DNA of 64,000 nucleotides from Mesorhizobium australicum WSM2073 (lineage in GTDB: Bacteria; Pseudomonadota; Alphaproteobacteria; Rhizobiales; Rhizobiaceae), in assembly GCF_000230995.2 (NCBI RefSeq), contig NC_019973.1, forward strand, positions 4,974,001-5,038,000, in the 5' to 3' direction. Under the pieces are notes generated by a model. The model searched no databases. It was not told the DNA's origin and saw nothing but the letters and a program-made list of their open reading frames with translations. Shown here one piece after another: positions 26,244 to 34,384 of this stretch; the first letter of the stretch is position 1; every line of letters begins with the position of its first letter. Both the position numbers and the translations under genes were made by a program.

Positions 26244-26869
26244 ATGATCGATCTGGCCACAACGATAGCTTACATCGCGGTTGTGCTCGGCTTTGTCTTC
26301 ATTCCTGGCCCGGCCACGCTGTTGACGATCGCCCGCGCAACGAGTTCGGGGACGAGAGTCGGAATCGCCACAGGCGGCGGGATCGCGGCCGGCGATGTGT
26401 TTCATACCGCCATGGCGATGGTTGGGATCTCGGCGATCATCGCCACATCGGCGACGCTGTTCAGCATCGTAAAGTATATCGGCGCGGCCTACCTCGTTTA
26501 CCTCGGCATTCGGGCCATCATCGAGAAAGCGCCAACCGATCCGACCGCCGGCGCGCTTGCAAGCTCCGCCGGCAAGGCGTTTCGACAGGCTGTCCTGACG
26601 AGGTGCTCAACCCCAAGACCGCGCTTTTCTTCCTGGCGTTCCTGCCTCAGTTCGTGCGGCCCGAAAACGGATCAGTGATGGTTCAATTGGCCGTATTGGG
26701 GATCATCTTCGTCATGCTGGGGCTTTTCAGCATGGTCGTGTTTGCCGTGAGCGCAGGGCGGCTCGGCAGTTTCCTGCGCCGAAATCCGACAGTGCTGAAA
26801 TGGCAAGGCAAGGTTGTCGGCGGCATCTACTGCGCCCTGGGTGTCCGCCTCGCCTTGCAAGAGCGCTGA
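26244..26869 (+). pseudogene. LysE/RhtB-family amino-acid exporter, frameshifted
   Basis: Two abutting frames together make one LysE translocator. The first (26244 on) has MIDLATTIAYIAVVLGFVFIPGP and continues to AFRQAVLT; the second resumes as VLNPKTALFFLAFLPQF, the expected next segment. At about 26599 the sequence reads CTGACGAGGTGCTC where CTGACCGAGGTGCTC (T-E-V-L) is expected, so one base is missing. The combined product would be about 208 residues, normal for the family. The lesion is a single indel with no further decay, so it is either a very recent pseudogene or a sequencing error. Confidence 0.82.
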
Positions 26870-27019
26870 GGCCAGGCGACCCACGTCCGCTGGCAGGCCT
26901 GATGATCATCACTTTTTGAATTCCGCGCGGCTCATTTCCGCTCGCAATTGCGACGGTCGCGCGCTACCCAAAGCACGATTTTCCCGGGCACGAAGTCCGC
27001 ACTTGCACAAGGGTCCATT

Positions 27020-27421
27020 ATGCTGCTCGTCGACGTCTATCTCGACAAATCGCCGATCCAGGGCATCGGTGTGTTTGCCAAGAACCATATTGCCAAGGGC
27101 ACGCTGGTCTGGAAGCTCGACCCCCGGTTCGATCGGATCATCGACGTCGAGACCTATGAGAGCGAAACCGGGCCGGTGAAGAACTACCTCGACCGCTATT
27201 CCTACCCCGACCGTCGCGATCCCGCCTATATCGTCTTCGAAGCCGACGACGCCCGCTACATGAACCATGACGACGAGCCGAATTGCGATGTCTCGTCGCC
27301 CGAGGAGACCTACGCCTTGCGCGACATCGCGCCTGGCGAGGAGATGACCTGCAACTACAACCTTTTCTTCGAAACGGGCTTCGATTTCCTCGGCGATCGC
27401 CACCTGCAGTCCGAGGATTAG
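27020..27421 (+). CDS. SET-domain protein
   Basis: A 133-residue protein starting at MLLVDVYLDKSPIQGIGVFA. The SET-domain motifs GIGVFAKNHIAKGTLVWKLD, YMNHDDEPNCDV (the NHxxxPNC S-adenosylmethionine site) and ALRDIAPGEEMTCNYN are all present. SET domains methylate lysine; bacterial stand-alone copies are of unknown target. No specific partner is nearby. It ends with a 4-bp convergent overlap with the cytochrome gene. Upstream in-frame codons to 26948 lack family features. Confidence 0.82.
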   Translation: MLLVDVYLDKSPIQGIGVFAKNHIAKGTLVWKLDPRFDRIIDVETYESETGPVKNYLDRYSYPDRRDPAYIVFEADDARYMNHDDEPNCDVSSPEETYALRDIAPGEEMTCNYNLFFETGFDFLGDRHLQSED

Positions 27422-28368
27422 TTCGTACTTTTCTTGCGCGCCGGATAGCCGTTGGGATGCGGCGGCACCGCCTTCAGATAGGCAGCAATCGCCGCACGGT
27501 CGTCCGCCGTCAGCTCGGCCATGTTGCGCTGCACGTCGACCATGGCGCCGCCGACGGAATCGAAGTCCGGCGTGAATCCGGTTTCGAGGTAGTTTGCGAT
27601 GTCGGACGCGGACCAGCTGCCGATACCTCCCTCGCCCGAAGTGATGTTCGGCACGACGCCCGAGCCCTCGGCGGCCACCGCACCGGCCAGCCATTCGCTT
27701 TTCCTGGTGCCTCCAGCGAGGTCGCGCGGCGTGTGGCATTCGCCGCAATGGCCCGGTCCTTCGACCAGGTAGCGGCCTGCCATCACAGGGTCTGGCGCGC
27801 CATCAGGCAGGGGCACGACAGGCTTGTCACTGAGATAGAGCCGCTTCCACAGGCCAATGCCGCGCCGGATGCTGAACGGGAACGCCAGCGAATTGCCGGG
27901 CGCCTTGCCGGCGACGGCGGGAAGCGTCTTCAAGAAAGCGTAAAGGTCGGCGACATCTGACGGTTTCATGCGAGCATAGGAGGCATAGGGGAATGCCGGA
28001 TAGAAATGCTCGCCCGAAGGCGACACACCTTTCAGCATGGCGTTAGCGAGATTCCCGGCCGACCATGCGCCGATGCCGTCCTTGGGATCTTGCGAAATAT
28101 TGGGCGGAACAAAGATGCCGAATGGCGTCTTGAGTTCGAGCCCGCCTATGAGCTGAAGCCGTGCATCGCCCTGCGACCCGGGCTTGGCATGGCAGGAGGT
28201 GCAGCCGCCGGCATAGAAGATGCGCTTGCCCCGGGCAACATCGCCTGGGCCGAGTTGCGCCAGGGTCGCCGCATCAAGCGTGACCGGTGCCGACAGCAGC
28301 CACCCCGCCGACGCGCCGGCGACGCCCAGGACGAGGGCCGCGCCGACGAGCTTCTTCAGCCATGCCAT
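27418..28368 (-). CDS. membrane-anchored diheme cytochrome c
   Basis: A 316-residue protein with an N-terminal anchor (LVGAALVLGVAGASAGWLL). It has two heme-attachment motifs, CTSCH (about residue 57) and CGECH (about 217), each followed by downstream Met-containing axial regions. This resembles cytochrome subunits of periplasmic dehydrogenases (alcohol, gluconate or sorbitol type), which carry electrons to the respiratory chain. No dehydrogenase subunit is adjacent. It follows the cytochrome c556-like gene by 9 bp and is surely cotranscribed with it. Confidence 0.87.
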   Translation of the reverse strand: MAWLKKLVGAALVLGVAGASAGWLLSAPVTLDAATLAQLGPGDVARGKRIFYAGGCTSCHAKPGSQGDARLQLIGGLELKTPFGIFVPPNISQDPKDGIGAWSAGNLANAMLKGVSPSGEHFYPAFPYASYARMKPSDVADLYAFLKTLPAVAGKAPGNSLAFPFSIRRGIGLWKRLYLSDKPVVPLPDGAPDPVMAGRYLVEGPGHCGECHTPRDLAGGTRKSEWLAGAVAAEGSGVVPNITSGEGGIGSWSASDIANYLETGFTPDFDSVGGAMVDVQRNMAELTADDRAAIAAYLKAVPPHPNGYPARKKSTN

Positions 28369-28377
28369 GGCTGGCGA

Positions 28378-28815
28378 TCAGCCCTTTTTGACCCTGTAGC
28401 CCTGGTGGCAGGTACCACAGTCCGAGCCGATGGTGCCGATCTGCGTCTTCAGCGCATCGACGTCGGCCGGAGCCGCCGCGACCGCAGCCTTGACATCGGC
28501 GAGATACTTGTCCTCGGTCGCCTTGAAGCCGGCCATGTCTTCCCAGATTTTTGGCGCCGCCGTGGTGTCGCCGGTGTCGGTGCCCTTCGGGAACAAGGCC
28601 TCTACGTCGAACTTCTCGGCATTTGCCTGCAGTGCCTGCAACTGCGTCAGCACCGCGGCGGCATCAAATGGCTCCTCGCCCTTGACCACTTTCGACAGGC
28701 CGCCGACGATCTTTCCGCGTTCCTTCATCAGAGCCTGCCGATCGAGGATCGGATCGGCAAAGGCCGCCGATGCGGCGAGTGCGAGCATGGAGATGGCGAT
28801 GACAAGCTTTCTCAT
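28378..28815 (-). CDS. cytochrome c'/c556 family protein
   Basis: A 145-residue exported protein. The signal peptide (MRKLVIAISMLALAASAAFA) is followed by a four-helix-bundle domain and a single C-terminal heme motif CGTCHQGYRVKKG. A C-terminal CxxCH in this size is diagnostic of the cytochrome c'/c556 (class II) family. It may serve electron transfer or NO binding in the periplasm. It is the first gene of a two-gene operon with the diheme cytochrome. Confidence 0.87.
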   Translation of the reverse strand: MRKLVIAISMLALAASAAFADPILDRQALMKERGKIVGGLSKVVKGEEPFDAAAVLTQLQALQANAEKFDVEALFPKGTDTGDTTAAPKIWEDMAGFKATEDKYLADVKAAVAAAPADVDALKTQIGTIGSDCGTCHQGYRVKKG

Positions 28816-28936
28816 TCATTTGGCTCCGTGGTGAAGGCATTTCAGGACAGGACGTTAACGGATGCGGGAGGTGGAATATTCCCATTCTCCCGCATGAAAT
28901 TGCATGACCCTAGCCGTGGGGTTCGAGACGAAAAGA

Positions 28937-28961
28937 AAAGGCCCGGGGGTGCCGGGCCTTT
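28937..28961. terminator. terminator downstream of sodB
   Basis: A perfect 10-bp stem AAAGGCCCGG/CCGGGCCTTT with a 5-base loop lies 11 bp after the sodB stop (minus strand), with an A/T-rich tail in that direction (TTTTCTTTTC read on the minus strand). Confidence 0.85.
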
Positions 28962-28972
28962 CGGAAGATTGA

Positions 28973-29575
28973 TCAGGCATTCGCCTTTTCGTAGAGTTCA
29001 AGCACGTGATCCCAGTTGATCAGGCTATCTACGAAGGCCTCGAGGTATTTCGGCCGGGCGTTGCGATAATCGATGTAGTAGGAGTGCTCCCAGACGTCGA
29101 CGCCGAGGATCGGCGATGCGCCATGAACCAGCGGGTTCTCGCCGTTCGGCGTCTTCGATATCGCCAGCTTGCCGTCCTTGACCGAAACCCAGGCCCAGCC
29201 CGAACCGAACTGCGTTGTGCCGGCGGCAATGAAATCAGCCTTGAACTTGTCGTAACCGCCGAGATCGCTGTCGAAAGCCTTCTGCAGCGCGCCAGGGAGC
29301 TTGTTGCCGCCGCCGCCCTTCTTCATCCATTTCCAGAAATGGATGTGATTGTAGTGCTGGGCAGCATTGTTGAAGAGACCGGCATTCTTGCCGAACGATT
29401 GCTTGACCACCTCTTCGACCGAAAGATCGCCAAGGCCGGCTTCGGCGGCGAGCTTGTTGCCGTTGTCGACATAGGCCTTGTGATGCTTGTCGTGGTGATA
29501 CTCCAGCGTCTCTTTGGACATATAGGGCTGCAGGGCCTCATAGTCGTAGGGCAGAGCGGGCAATTCGAAAGCCAT
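28973..29575 (-). CDS. sodB: superoxide dismutase (Fe/Mn family)
   Basis: A 200-residue enzyme. The metal ligands are visible: His in LEYHHDKHHKAYVDN, His in NNAAQHYNHIHFW, and Asp/His in DVWEHSYYIDYRN. AAQHYNH (Gln after Ala-Ala) and GGGGN near residue 87 are typical of Fe-type or cambialistic rhizobial enzymes. It dismutates superoxide in the cytoplasm. It is a single gene with its own terminator. A GGAAC-N17-AGTT element at 29645-29670 on the same strand could put it under stress sigma control. Confidence 0.93.
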   Translation of the reverse strand: MAFELPALPYDYEALQPYMSKETLEYHHDKHHKAYVDNGNKLAAEAGLGDLSVEEVVKQSFGKNAGLFNNAAQHYNHIHFWKWMKKGGGGNKLPGALQKAFDSDLGGYDKFKADFIAAGTTQFGSGWAWVSVKDGKLAISKTPNGENPLVHGASPILGVDVWEHSYYIDYRNARPKYLEAFVDSLINWDHVLELYEKANA

Positions 29576-29644
29576 GGGTAGTACTCCCTCGTGGAAAATC
29601 CGGTGTGGATACCGGAGTAAGATAGGTCGGGATTGAGCTGGAGC

Positions 29645-29670
29645 AACTCCGGAAGTGAAGCGCCGGTTCC
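29645..29670 (-). promoter_or_regulatory. possible EcfG-type promoter of sodB
   Basis: Read on the minus strand, GGAAC (29670-29666), 17 bases, then AGTT (29648-29645). The implied start point is about 60 bp upstream of the sodB ATG. The spacing and sequence fit the general-stress consensus loosely, and a chance match is possible. Confidence 0.35.
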
Positions 29671-29747
29671 CTTTCTAAGCGGGTTCCCGGGAACTGTCAC
29701 ATGCTTTTCCTGTGACCAGCCGCGCGGCGACAAAAAGGCCGGCTATC

Positions 29748-30626
29748 TCAGCCAGCCGAGGTCGAATGCGCCCACTCCCAATAGAGTTCACGTGCCTTCT
29801 TGGCCACCGGGCCGGGTTGCAGATCACGGCCCTCCATGCGGGTGACCGGCACCACCTTGGAGTGGTTGCCGGTCGAGAAGATTTCGTCCGCTTCGAGGAA
29901 ATCCCGCACCGACAGCGTCTTTTCAGTCGTCGTGAACCCATAGTCGCCAAGCAGCGTCATCGTGCGCGCGCGGGTAATGCCGGACAGGAAGGTTCCGTTC
30001 GGCGCCGGCGTCAGCACATGGCCGTCCTTGACCAGGAAGATGTTTGAGCTTCCGGTCTCCGCGACATTGCCCAGCATGTCGAGCACAAGCGCGTTGTCGA
30101 AGCCGCGCGCCTTGGCCTCGAGGATGGCGCGGCCGTTGTTGGGATAGAGGCAGCCGGCCTTGGCGTTGGTCGGCATGGTTTCGATAGTCGGGCGCCGGAA
30201 TGGCGACACGGTCACCGAAAAGCCGGTCGGTGAGATCATCGGCGATTCATAGAGGCAGAGGCAGAAACGGGTCGAGGCGGGATCGGCCGGCACGCCCATG
30301 TAGCCGCCATGCTCGGCCCAGTACATCGGCCTGATGTAGACCGCCGTCTTGCCGTCGAATTTCTTCAATCCGTCCCAGGTCAGCCCGACGATCTGCTCGG
30401 GCGTCATGTTCGGCGCCAGCCCAAGCGCGATCGCCGAGGCATTGACGCGTGCGGCATGAAGTTCGAGATCGGGCGCCACGCCTTCGAACCACCGCGCGCC
30501 GTCGAACACGCTGGTGCCGAGCCACATGGCATGGCTGCGCGGCCCCAGAATGGCGACATTGCCTTCGTACCAATCGCCATCGACGAAAGTCCATGTCGCG
30601 GATTGCGCCGCCGCCGCCAGTGTCAT
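29748..30626 (-). CDS. ilvE: branched-chain amino acid aminotransferase (fold-type IV)
   Basis: A 292-residue PLP enzyme. SAMWLGTSVFDGARWFEG-like N-terminus (here SHAMWLGTSVFDGARWFEG), predicted PLP Lys156 in NAKAGCLYPNN, EAKARGFDNALVLD, and NVAETGSSNIFLVKDG near 195 are class IV aminotransferase hallmarks. It exchanges the amino group between glutamate and branched-chain keto acids in the last step of Ile/Leu/Val synthesis. A related D-amino-acid or aminodeoxychorismate enzyme cannot be excluded from motifs alone. No ilv genes are nearby. Confidence 0.78.
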   Translation of the reverse strand: MTLAAAAQSATWTFVDGDWYEGNVAILGPRSHAMWLGTSVFDGARWFEGVAPDLELHAARVNASAIALGLAPNMTPEQIVGLTWDGLKKFDGKTAVYIRPMYWAEHGGYMGVPADPASTRFCLCLYESPMISPTGFSVTVSPFRRPTIETMPTNAKAGCLYPNNGRAILEAKARGFDNALVLDMLGNVAETGSSNIFLVKDGHVLTPAPNGTFLSGITRARTMTLLGDYGFTTTEKTLSVRDFLEADEIFSTGNHSKVVPVTRMEGRDLQPGPVAKKARELYWEWAHSTSAG

Positions 30627-30781
30627 CGCGTTTTCCCGTTCCGGTCAATCTTGTGTGACAACATTGGATGATGCTTTGACCGCCGCCGTCAACCAGCATC
30701 GGGGAGTTTTGTTGAGGCCAGCGACGGGTGCGCTGCAATCAAGGCTTGCACCTTGTCCCGCCTCGCCTCAAAACTGTTGCC

Positions 30782-31444
30782 ATGCAATACGCCGCCTACG
30801 TGTTCGACGCCTATGGCACGCTGTTCGACGTGCACGCCGCCGTGCGCCGCCATGCGGACGCGATCGGCCCGGACGGCCAACTCCTGTCCGAAATCTGGCG
30901 CGCCAAACAGCTCGAGTATTCCTGGGTTCGCACGCTGATGGGCGCCTATGCCGATTTCTGGCAGCTGACCGAACAGGCGCTGGACTTCGCCTTGCGCAAG
31001 GTCCCTTCGGCCGATCCGAGCCTCAAGGCGAAACTTCTGGAAGCCTACTGGCGGCTGGACTGTTATCCCGAAGTGCCGGCCGTGCTGAAAGCGCTCAAGG
31101 CTTCGGGCGCCAGGCTGGCGATCCTCTCCAACGGTTCGCCCGAAATGCTGCAGGCAGCAGTCAAGTCGGCGGCACTCGACCAGGTCCTGGACGACATCTA
31201 TTCGGTCGATGCGGTGCGTCGCTTCAAGACCGATCCTATTGTCTACGACATGGTCGCCACGGGATGGCGCCTCTACCCCGGCGCGGTCTCCTTCCAGTCC
31301 TCCAACCGCTGGGACATTGCGGGCGCCACCAAATTCGGCTTCCGCACGGTCTGGATCAACCGCTCCAACCAGCCGGAGGAATACCAGGACTTGCCACCGG
31401 CCCTGATCCTGCCATCGTTGGAGGCACTCGTATCCGGCGCCTAA
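30782..31444 (+). CDS. haloacid dehalogenase type II
   Basis: A 220-residue HAD enzyme starting at 30782 (MQYAAYVFDAYGTLFDVHAAV). Nucleophile Asp9 is in FDAYGTLFD. Motif II is ILSNGSPEML, motif III Lys is in RRFKTDPIVYDM, and motif IV is SSNRWDIAGATKFGFRTVWINRSN, which is the SSNxWDxxGA signature of L-2-haloacid dehalogenases. It hydrolyses 2-halo or related organic acids in the cytoplasm; the physiological substrate is unknown. It is divergent from ilvE. Confidence 0.87.
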   Translation: MQYAAYVFDAYGTLFDVHAAVRRHADAIGPDGQLLSEIWRAKQLEYSWVRTLMGAYADFWQLTEQALDFALRKVPSADPSLKAKLLEAYWRLDCYPEVPAVLKALKASGARLAILSNGSPEMLQAAVKSAALDQVLDDIYSVDAVRRFKTDPIVYDMVATGWRLYPGAVSFQSSNRWDIAGATKFGFRTVWINRSNQPEEYQDLPPALILPSLEALVSGA

Positions 31445-31521
31445 CTGACCTGTGGCTCCAGCGCCACAGTGGCGGCGCAGTCACAGCTTCGCCTTTGTTT
31501 GTCCACGTTCGAGCCAGAATC

Positions 31522-31546
31522 GGAACCGCCTATCGCCTCAGGTGTT
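31522..31546 (+). promoter_or_regulatory. possible EcfG-type promoter upstream of L,D-transpeptidase gene
   Basis: GGAAC (31522-31526), 16 bases, TGTT (31543-31546), about 70 bp upstream of the start codon. A housekeeping-like TTGACG with a TCTTAA 17 bases later lies between it and the gene, so this assignment is tentative. Confidence 0.3.
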
Positions 31547-31614
31547 GTCAGGCACCCGCAGCGAACGTCGCGTGTTGACGCTTTGTTGCGATTTGAGTCT
31601 TAAAGAAGGCAGCC

Positions 31615-32442
31615 ATGTCCATAACCGAAATCGAATCCTATCGCCTGAGCCGTCGCGGCTTCCTCAACGCCGCAGCCCTGGGCGCCGCCTCGATCGCGGT
31701 TTCCGCATGCGCCACCACCGGACCGGGACCAGTCGAGCCGCCGCCGCCACCAACGTATGTCGAGCCTCCGCTCGCCGACTATGCGTCGATGTACGCTGCG
31801 GTCAACGATGGCGGTTTCGATCTGCCGGCCATCCCCGTCGACAGGATCGATCCGCAGTTCCTGCGCCAGATCGTACCCGACCCGACCGGGCAGAAGCCGG
31901 GGACCATCGTCGTCGATACGACAGGCCATTTCCTCTATCTGGTTCGCCCTGGCGGCCAGGCCATTCGCTATGGTGTCGGCCTTGGCCGCGCCGGCTTCGA
32001 ATGGTCGGGCGACGCTGTCGTCCAGTGGAAGCAGAAATGGCCGAAGTGGACGCCGCCGGATGAGATGATCGCCCGCCAGCCGGAATTGAAGCAGTACAGC
32101 GCCGACAATGGCGGCATGCCCGGCGGCCTAAAGAACCCGCTCGGCGCACGTGCGCTCTATCTCTTCCAGGGCAATGTGGACACGCTCTATCGCCTGCACG
32201 GCTCGCCGGAATGGCGCTCGATCGGCAAATCGGTGTCGTCGGGCTGCGTGCGCCTGATGAACCAGGACATTATCGACCTTTATGACCGCGTGCCCTCGAA
32301 GACGCCGGTCATAGTGACCAGCGACGCTCGCCAGCCGATGGTGGCGACGGCCAACCACAAGGCGATCCCGATCGATGCCGGCGTGCCGGATGGATCCGTG
32401 CTGCTCGGCCCAGTCAAAGCGGTCACGAACGCGATCTTCTGA
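31615..32442 (+). CDS. L,D-transpeptidase (YkuD/ErfK family)
   Basis: A 275-residue exported enzyme. The N-terminus has a twin-arginine-like signal with a possible lipobox (LSRRGFLNAAALGAASIAVS then AC), followed by a Pro-rich linker. The YkuD domain has FLYLVRPGGQAIRYGVGLG, and the catalytic pair LHGSPEWRSIGKSVSSGC (Cys211) VRL. It forms 3-3 cross-links in peptidoglycan or attaches proteins to it, resistant to most beta-lactams. It is a single gene; several paralogues are usual in Rhizobiales. Confidence 0.9.
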   Translation: MSITEIESYRLSRRGFLNAAALGAASIAVSACATTGPGPVEPPPPPTYVEPPLADYASMYAAVNDGGFDLPAIPVDRIDPQFLRQIVPDPTGQKPGTIVVDTTGHFLYLVRPGGQAIRYGVGLGRAGFEWSGDAVVQWKQKWPKWTPPDEMIARQPELKQYSADNGGMPGGLKNPLGARALYLFQGNVDTLYRLHGSPEWRSIGKSVSSGCVRLMNQDIIDLYDRVPSKTPVIVTSDARQPMVATANHKAIPIDAGVPDGSVLLGPVKAVTNAIF

Positions 32443-32495
32443 GTTTCAGGGGCTTCTGAGTTTCAGGGGGCAGTGGCGTTGCGGCTGCCCCGATC

Positions 32496-34043
32496 CTACC
32501 GTCCCCGCGACAAACTACCCAGAATCCCGCGCACAATGGCACGTCCAACCGACGAGCCGACCGAGCGCACCACCGACTTGATCGCGGCCTCGGCCACCGT
32601 CTGGCGATTGGAGGGGCGCGGCGCAGGCGCGCGCCGGCCACCGGACTGCGGCGCGGGATCGTCATTGCCGAAGCCTGGAATGGTCCAGCGCGAGCCGCCG
32701 GTGCCGGCCTGCTGCGCCTGCGCCTCGGCGTCCTGCGCCTGCTTTGCCTTCTTCTGCAGCATTTCGAAGGCCGATTCGCGATCGACAACCTGGTCATACT
32801 GGCCGGTGACCGGGCTTTCCCCGATCAGCTTCTGCCGCTCGGCAGGGGTGATGGGTCCAAGCCGCGATGACGGCGGACGGATCAACGTGCGCTGGACCAT
32901 GGACGGAATGCCCTTGGCCTCCAGGGTAGAGACCAGGGCCTCGCCGGTGGCGAGCTGGGTGATGGCGGTGGCGCAGTCGAAATCCGGATTGGGCCGGAAG
33001 GTTTCGGCCGCCGTCCTCACCGCCTGCTGCTCGCGCGGCGTGTAGGCGCGCAGCGCGTGCTGCACGCGGTTGCCGAGCTGGGCCAGGACCTTTTCGGGGA
33101 TATCCAAGGGGTTTTGCGTGACGAAATAGACGCCGACGCCTTTCGAGCGGATCAGGCGGACCACCTGCTCGACCCGGTCGATCAGCACCTTCGGCGCCTC
33201 GTCGAACAAGAGGTGCGCCTCGTCGAAGAAGAACACCAGCTTCGGCTTGTCGGGGTCGCCAACCTCCGGCAGTTCCTCGAACAGCTCCGACATCAGCCAG
33301 AGCAGGAACGTCGCGTAGAGGCGCGGATTCATCATCAGCTTGTCGGCGGCCAGCACGCTGATGGCGCCGCGACCATCGCGGGTGGTGCGCATGATGTCGG
33401 CAATGCGCAAAGCCGGCTCGCCGAAGAAGTTCGCCGCGCCCTGCTGCTCAAGTACCAGCAGCGTGCGCTGAATCGCCCCCACCGACGGCTTGGTGACGTT
33501 GCCATAACGGGCGCTGATTTCTTCGGCGCGCTCCGCGATGTTGGCGAGCAGCGCCTGCAGGTCCTTGAGGTCGAGGAGAAGAAGGCCCTCTTCATCGGCA
33601 ATGCGGAAGGCAATGTTCATGATGCCTTCCTGCGCGTCGGTCAGGTTCATCAGCCGCGACAGAAGCAGCGGTCCCATCTCCGAAATGGTGGCGCGGATGG
33701 GGTGACCCTGCTCGCCGAACAGATCCCAGAAGATGACGGGAAATTCCTGGAAGTCGTAAGGGTCGAGCTTGACCTGTTCTGCCCGCTTGACCAGGAAATC
33801 CTGGGCGGTGCCCATCATGGCGATACCGGAAAGGTCGCCCTTGATGTCGGCGCAGAAGACCGGAACGCCGGCGTTGGAAAATCCCTCGGCCAGGATCTGC
33901 AAGGTGACGGTCTTGCCCGTACCGGTGGCGCCGGTCACCAGGCCATGGCGATTTCCGTATTGCAGCAGCAGGTTTTCGGCGCGCTGATAGCTGTCGTCGG
34001 GCTTGCGGCTGGCGCCGATAAAAATACTGGTGTCGTCAGCCAT
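32496..34043 (-). CDS. HerA-like ATPase (DUF853)
   Basis: A 515-residue protein starting at 34043 ([20 protein letters not shown]). Walker A is GATGTGKT (38-45), Walker B is [17 protein letters not shown], with a later [31 protein letters not shown], the DUF853 signature. A C-terminal basic, Gln/Ala-rich tail ends in [11 protein letters not shown]. The family resembles the HerA/VirB4 hexameric translocases but lacks the NurA nuclease partner here, and its function is not established. It is a single gene. Confidence 0.86.
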   Translation of the reverse strand: MADDTSIFIGASRKPDDSYQRAENLLLQYGNRHGLVTGATGTGKTVTLQILAEGFSNAGVPVFCADIKGDLSGIAMMGTAQDFLVKRAEQVKLDPYDFQEFPVIFWDLFGEQGHPIRATISEMGPLLLSRLMNLTDAQEGIMNIAFRIADEEGLLLLDLKDLQALLANIAERAEEISARYGNVTKPSVGAIQRTLLVLEQQGAANFFGEPALRIADIMRTTRDGRGAISVLAADKLMMNPRLYATFLLWLMSELFEELPEVGDPDKPKLVFFFDEAHLLFDEAPKVLIDRVEQVVRLIRSKGVGVYFVTQNPLDIPEKVLAQLGNRVQHALRAYTPREQQAVRTAAETFRPNPDFDCATAITQLATGEALVSTLEAKGIPSMVQRTLIRPPSSRLGPITPAERQKLIGESPVTGQYDQVVDRESAFEMLQKKAKQAQDAEAQAQQAGTGGSRWTIPGFGNDDPAPQSGGRRAPAPRPSNRQTVAEAAIKSVVRSVGSSVGRAIVRGILGSLSRGR

Positions 34044-34130
34044 AGCTCGGGTCTCCGCAAAACTGATGTGTCTAAAGCCAGCCTTTGCCCGATGGTATAG
34101 TGAGGCTGCCGCACAGCGACAATGACAATT

Positions 34131-34185
34131 GTCCAAGGCAGGACCAATCGTTCAATCAGGGCTATCGTCCAAATCGGACCAATCG
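34131..34185. repeat. paired direct repeat, GTCCAA..GGACCAATCG
   Basis: Copies at 34131-34150 and 34167-34185 share GTCCAA, a GGACCAATCG end, and internal GTCC/GGAC dyad symmetry, with starts 36 bp apart. The first overlaps the palindrome at 34124-34133. Candidate operator pair. Confidence 0.55.
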
Positions 34186-34262
34186 CCAAAATCGGATTTT
34201 GGAACTTGCGGATTTCGACGGTGTTTGGCAATCGTCCATGGTCCGTCCACGCAAGCGACCTA

Positions 34263-34293
34263 TATCAGGTGGATCGAATATCAGGTGGTCGAA
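34263..34293. repeat. 15/16-bp near-exact tandem repeat
   Basis: TATCAGGTGGATCGAA (34263-34278) is followed directly by TATCAGGTGGTCGAA (34279-34293); the copies differ by one base deletion. It sits about 90 bp ahead of the mutA start. Confidence 0.7.
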
Positions 34294-34384
34294 TTCAAGC
34301 CCTGGGCGTGCATTGCGATAACTGACCGGGGACCGTAGATTAGGCTGCCCGGGCTGGTGCGGCCACATAGAACGAGGACGATGA

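Larger units (their letters stand above)
34044..34384. promoter_or_regulatory. intergenic regulatory region upstream of methylmalonyl-CoA mutase operon
   Basis: About 340 bp without a gene. It carries a palindrome GACAATTGTC (34124-34133), two copies of GTCCAA-n3/4-GGACCAATCG (34131-34150 and 34167-34185), and a near-exact tandem repeat TATCAGGTGGATCGAA/TATCAGGTGGTCGAA (34263-34293). These repeated motifs look like binding sites for a regulator of mutAB. Confidence 0.5.

Noticed and set aside
28006..29019. 337-codon plus-strand open frame over both cytochrome genes
   Set aside because: Both cytochromes on the other strand have signal sequences and CxxCH motifs; this frame has neither motifs nor a ribosome site.
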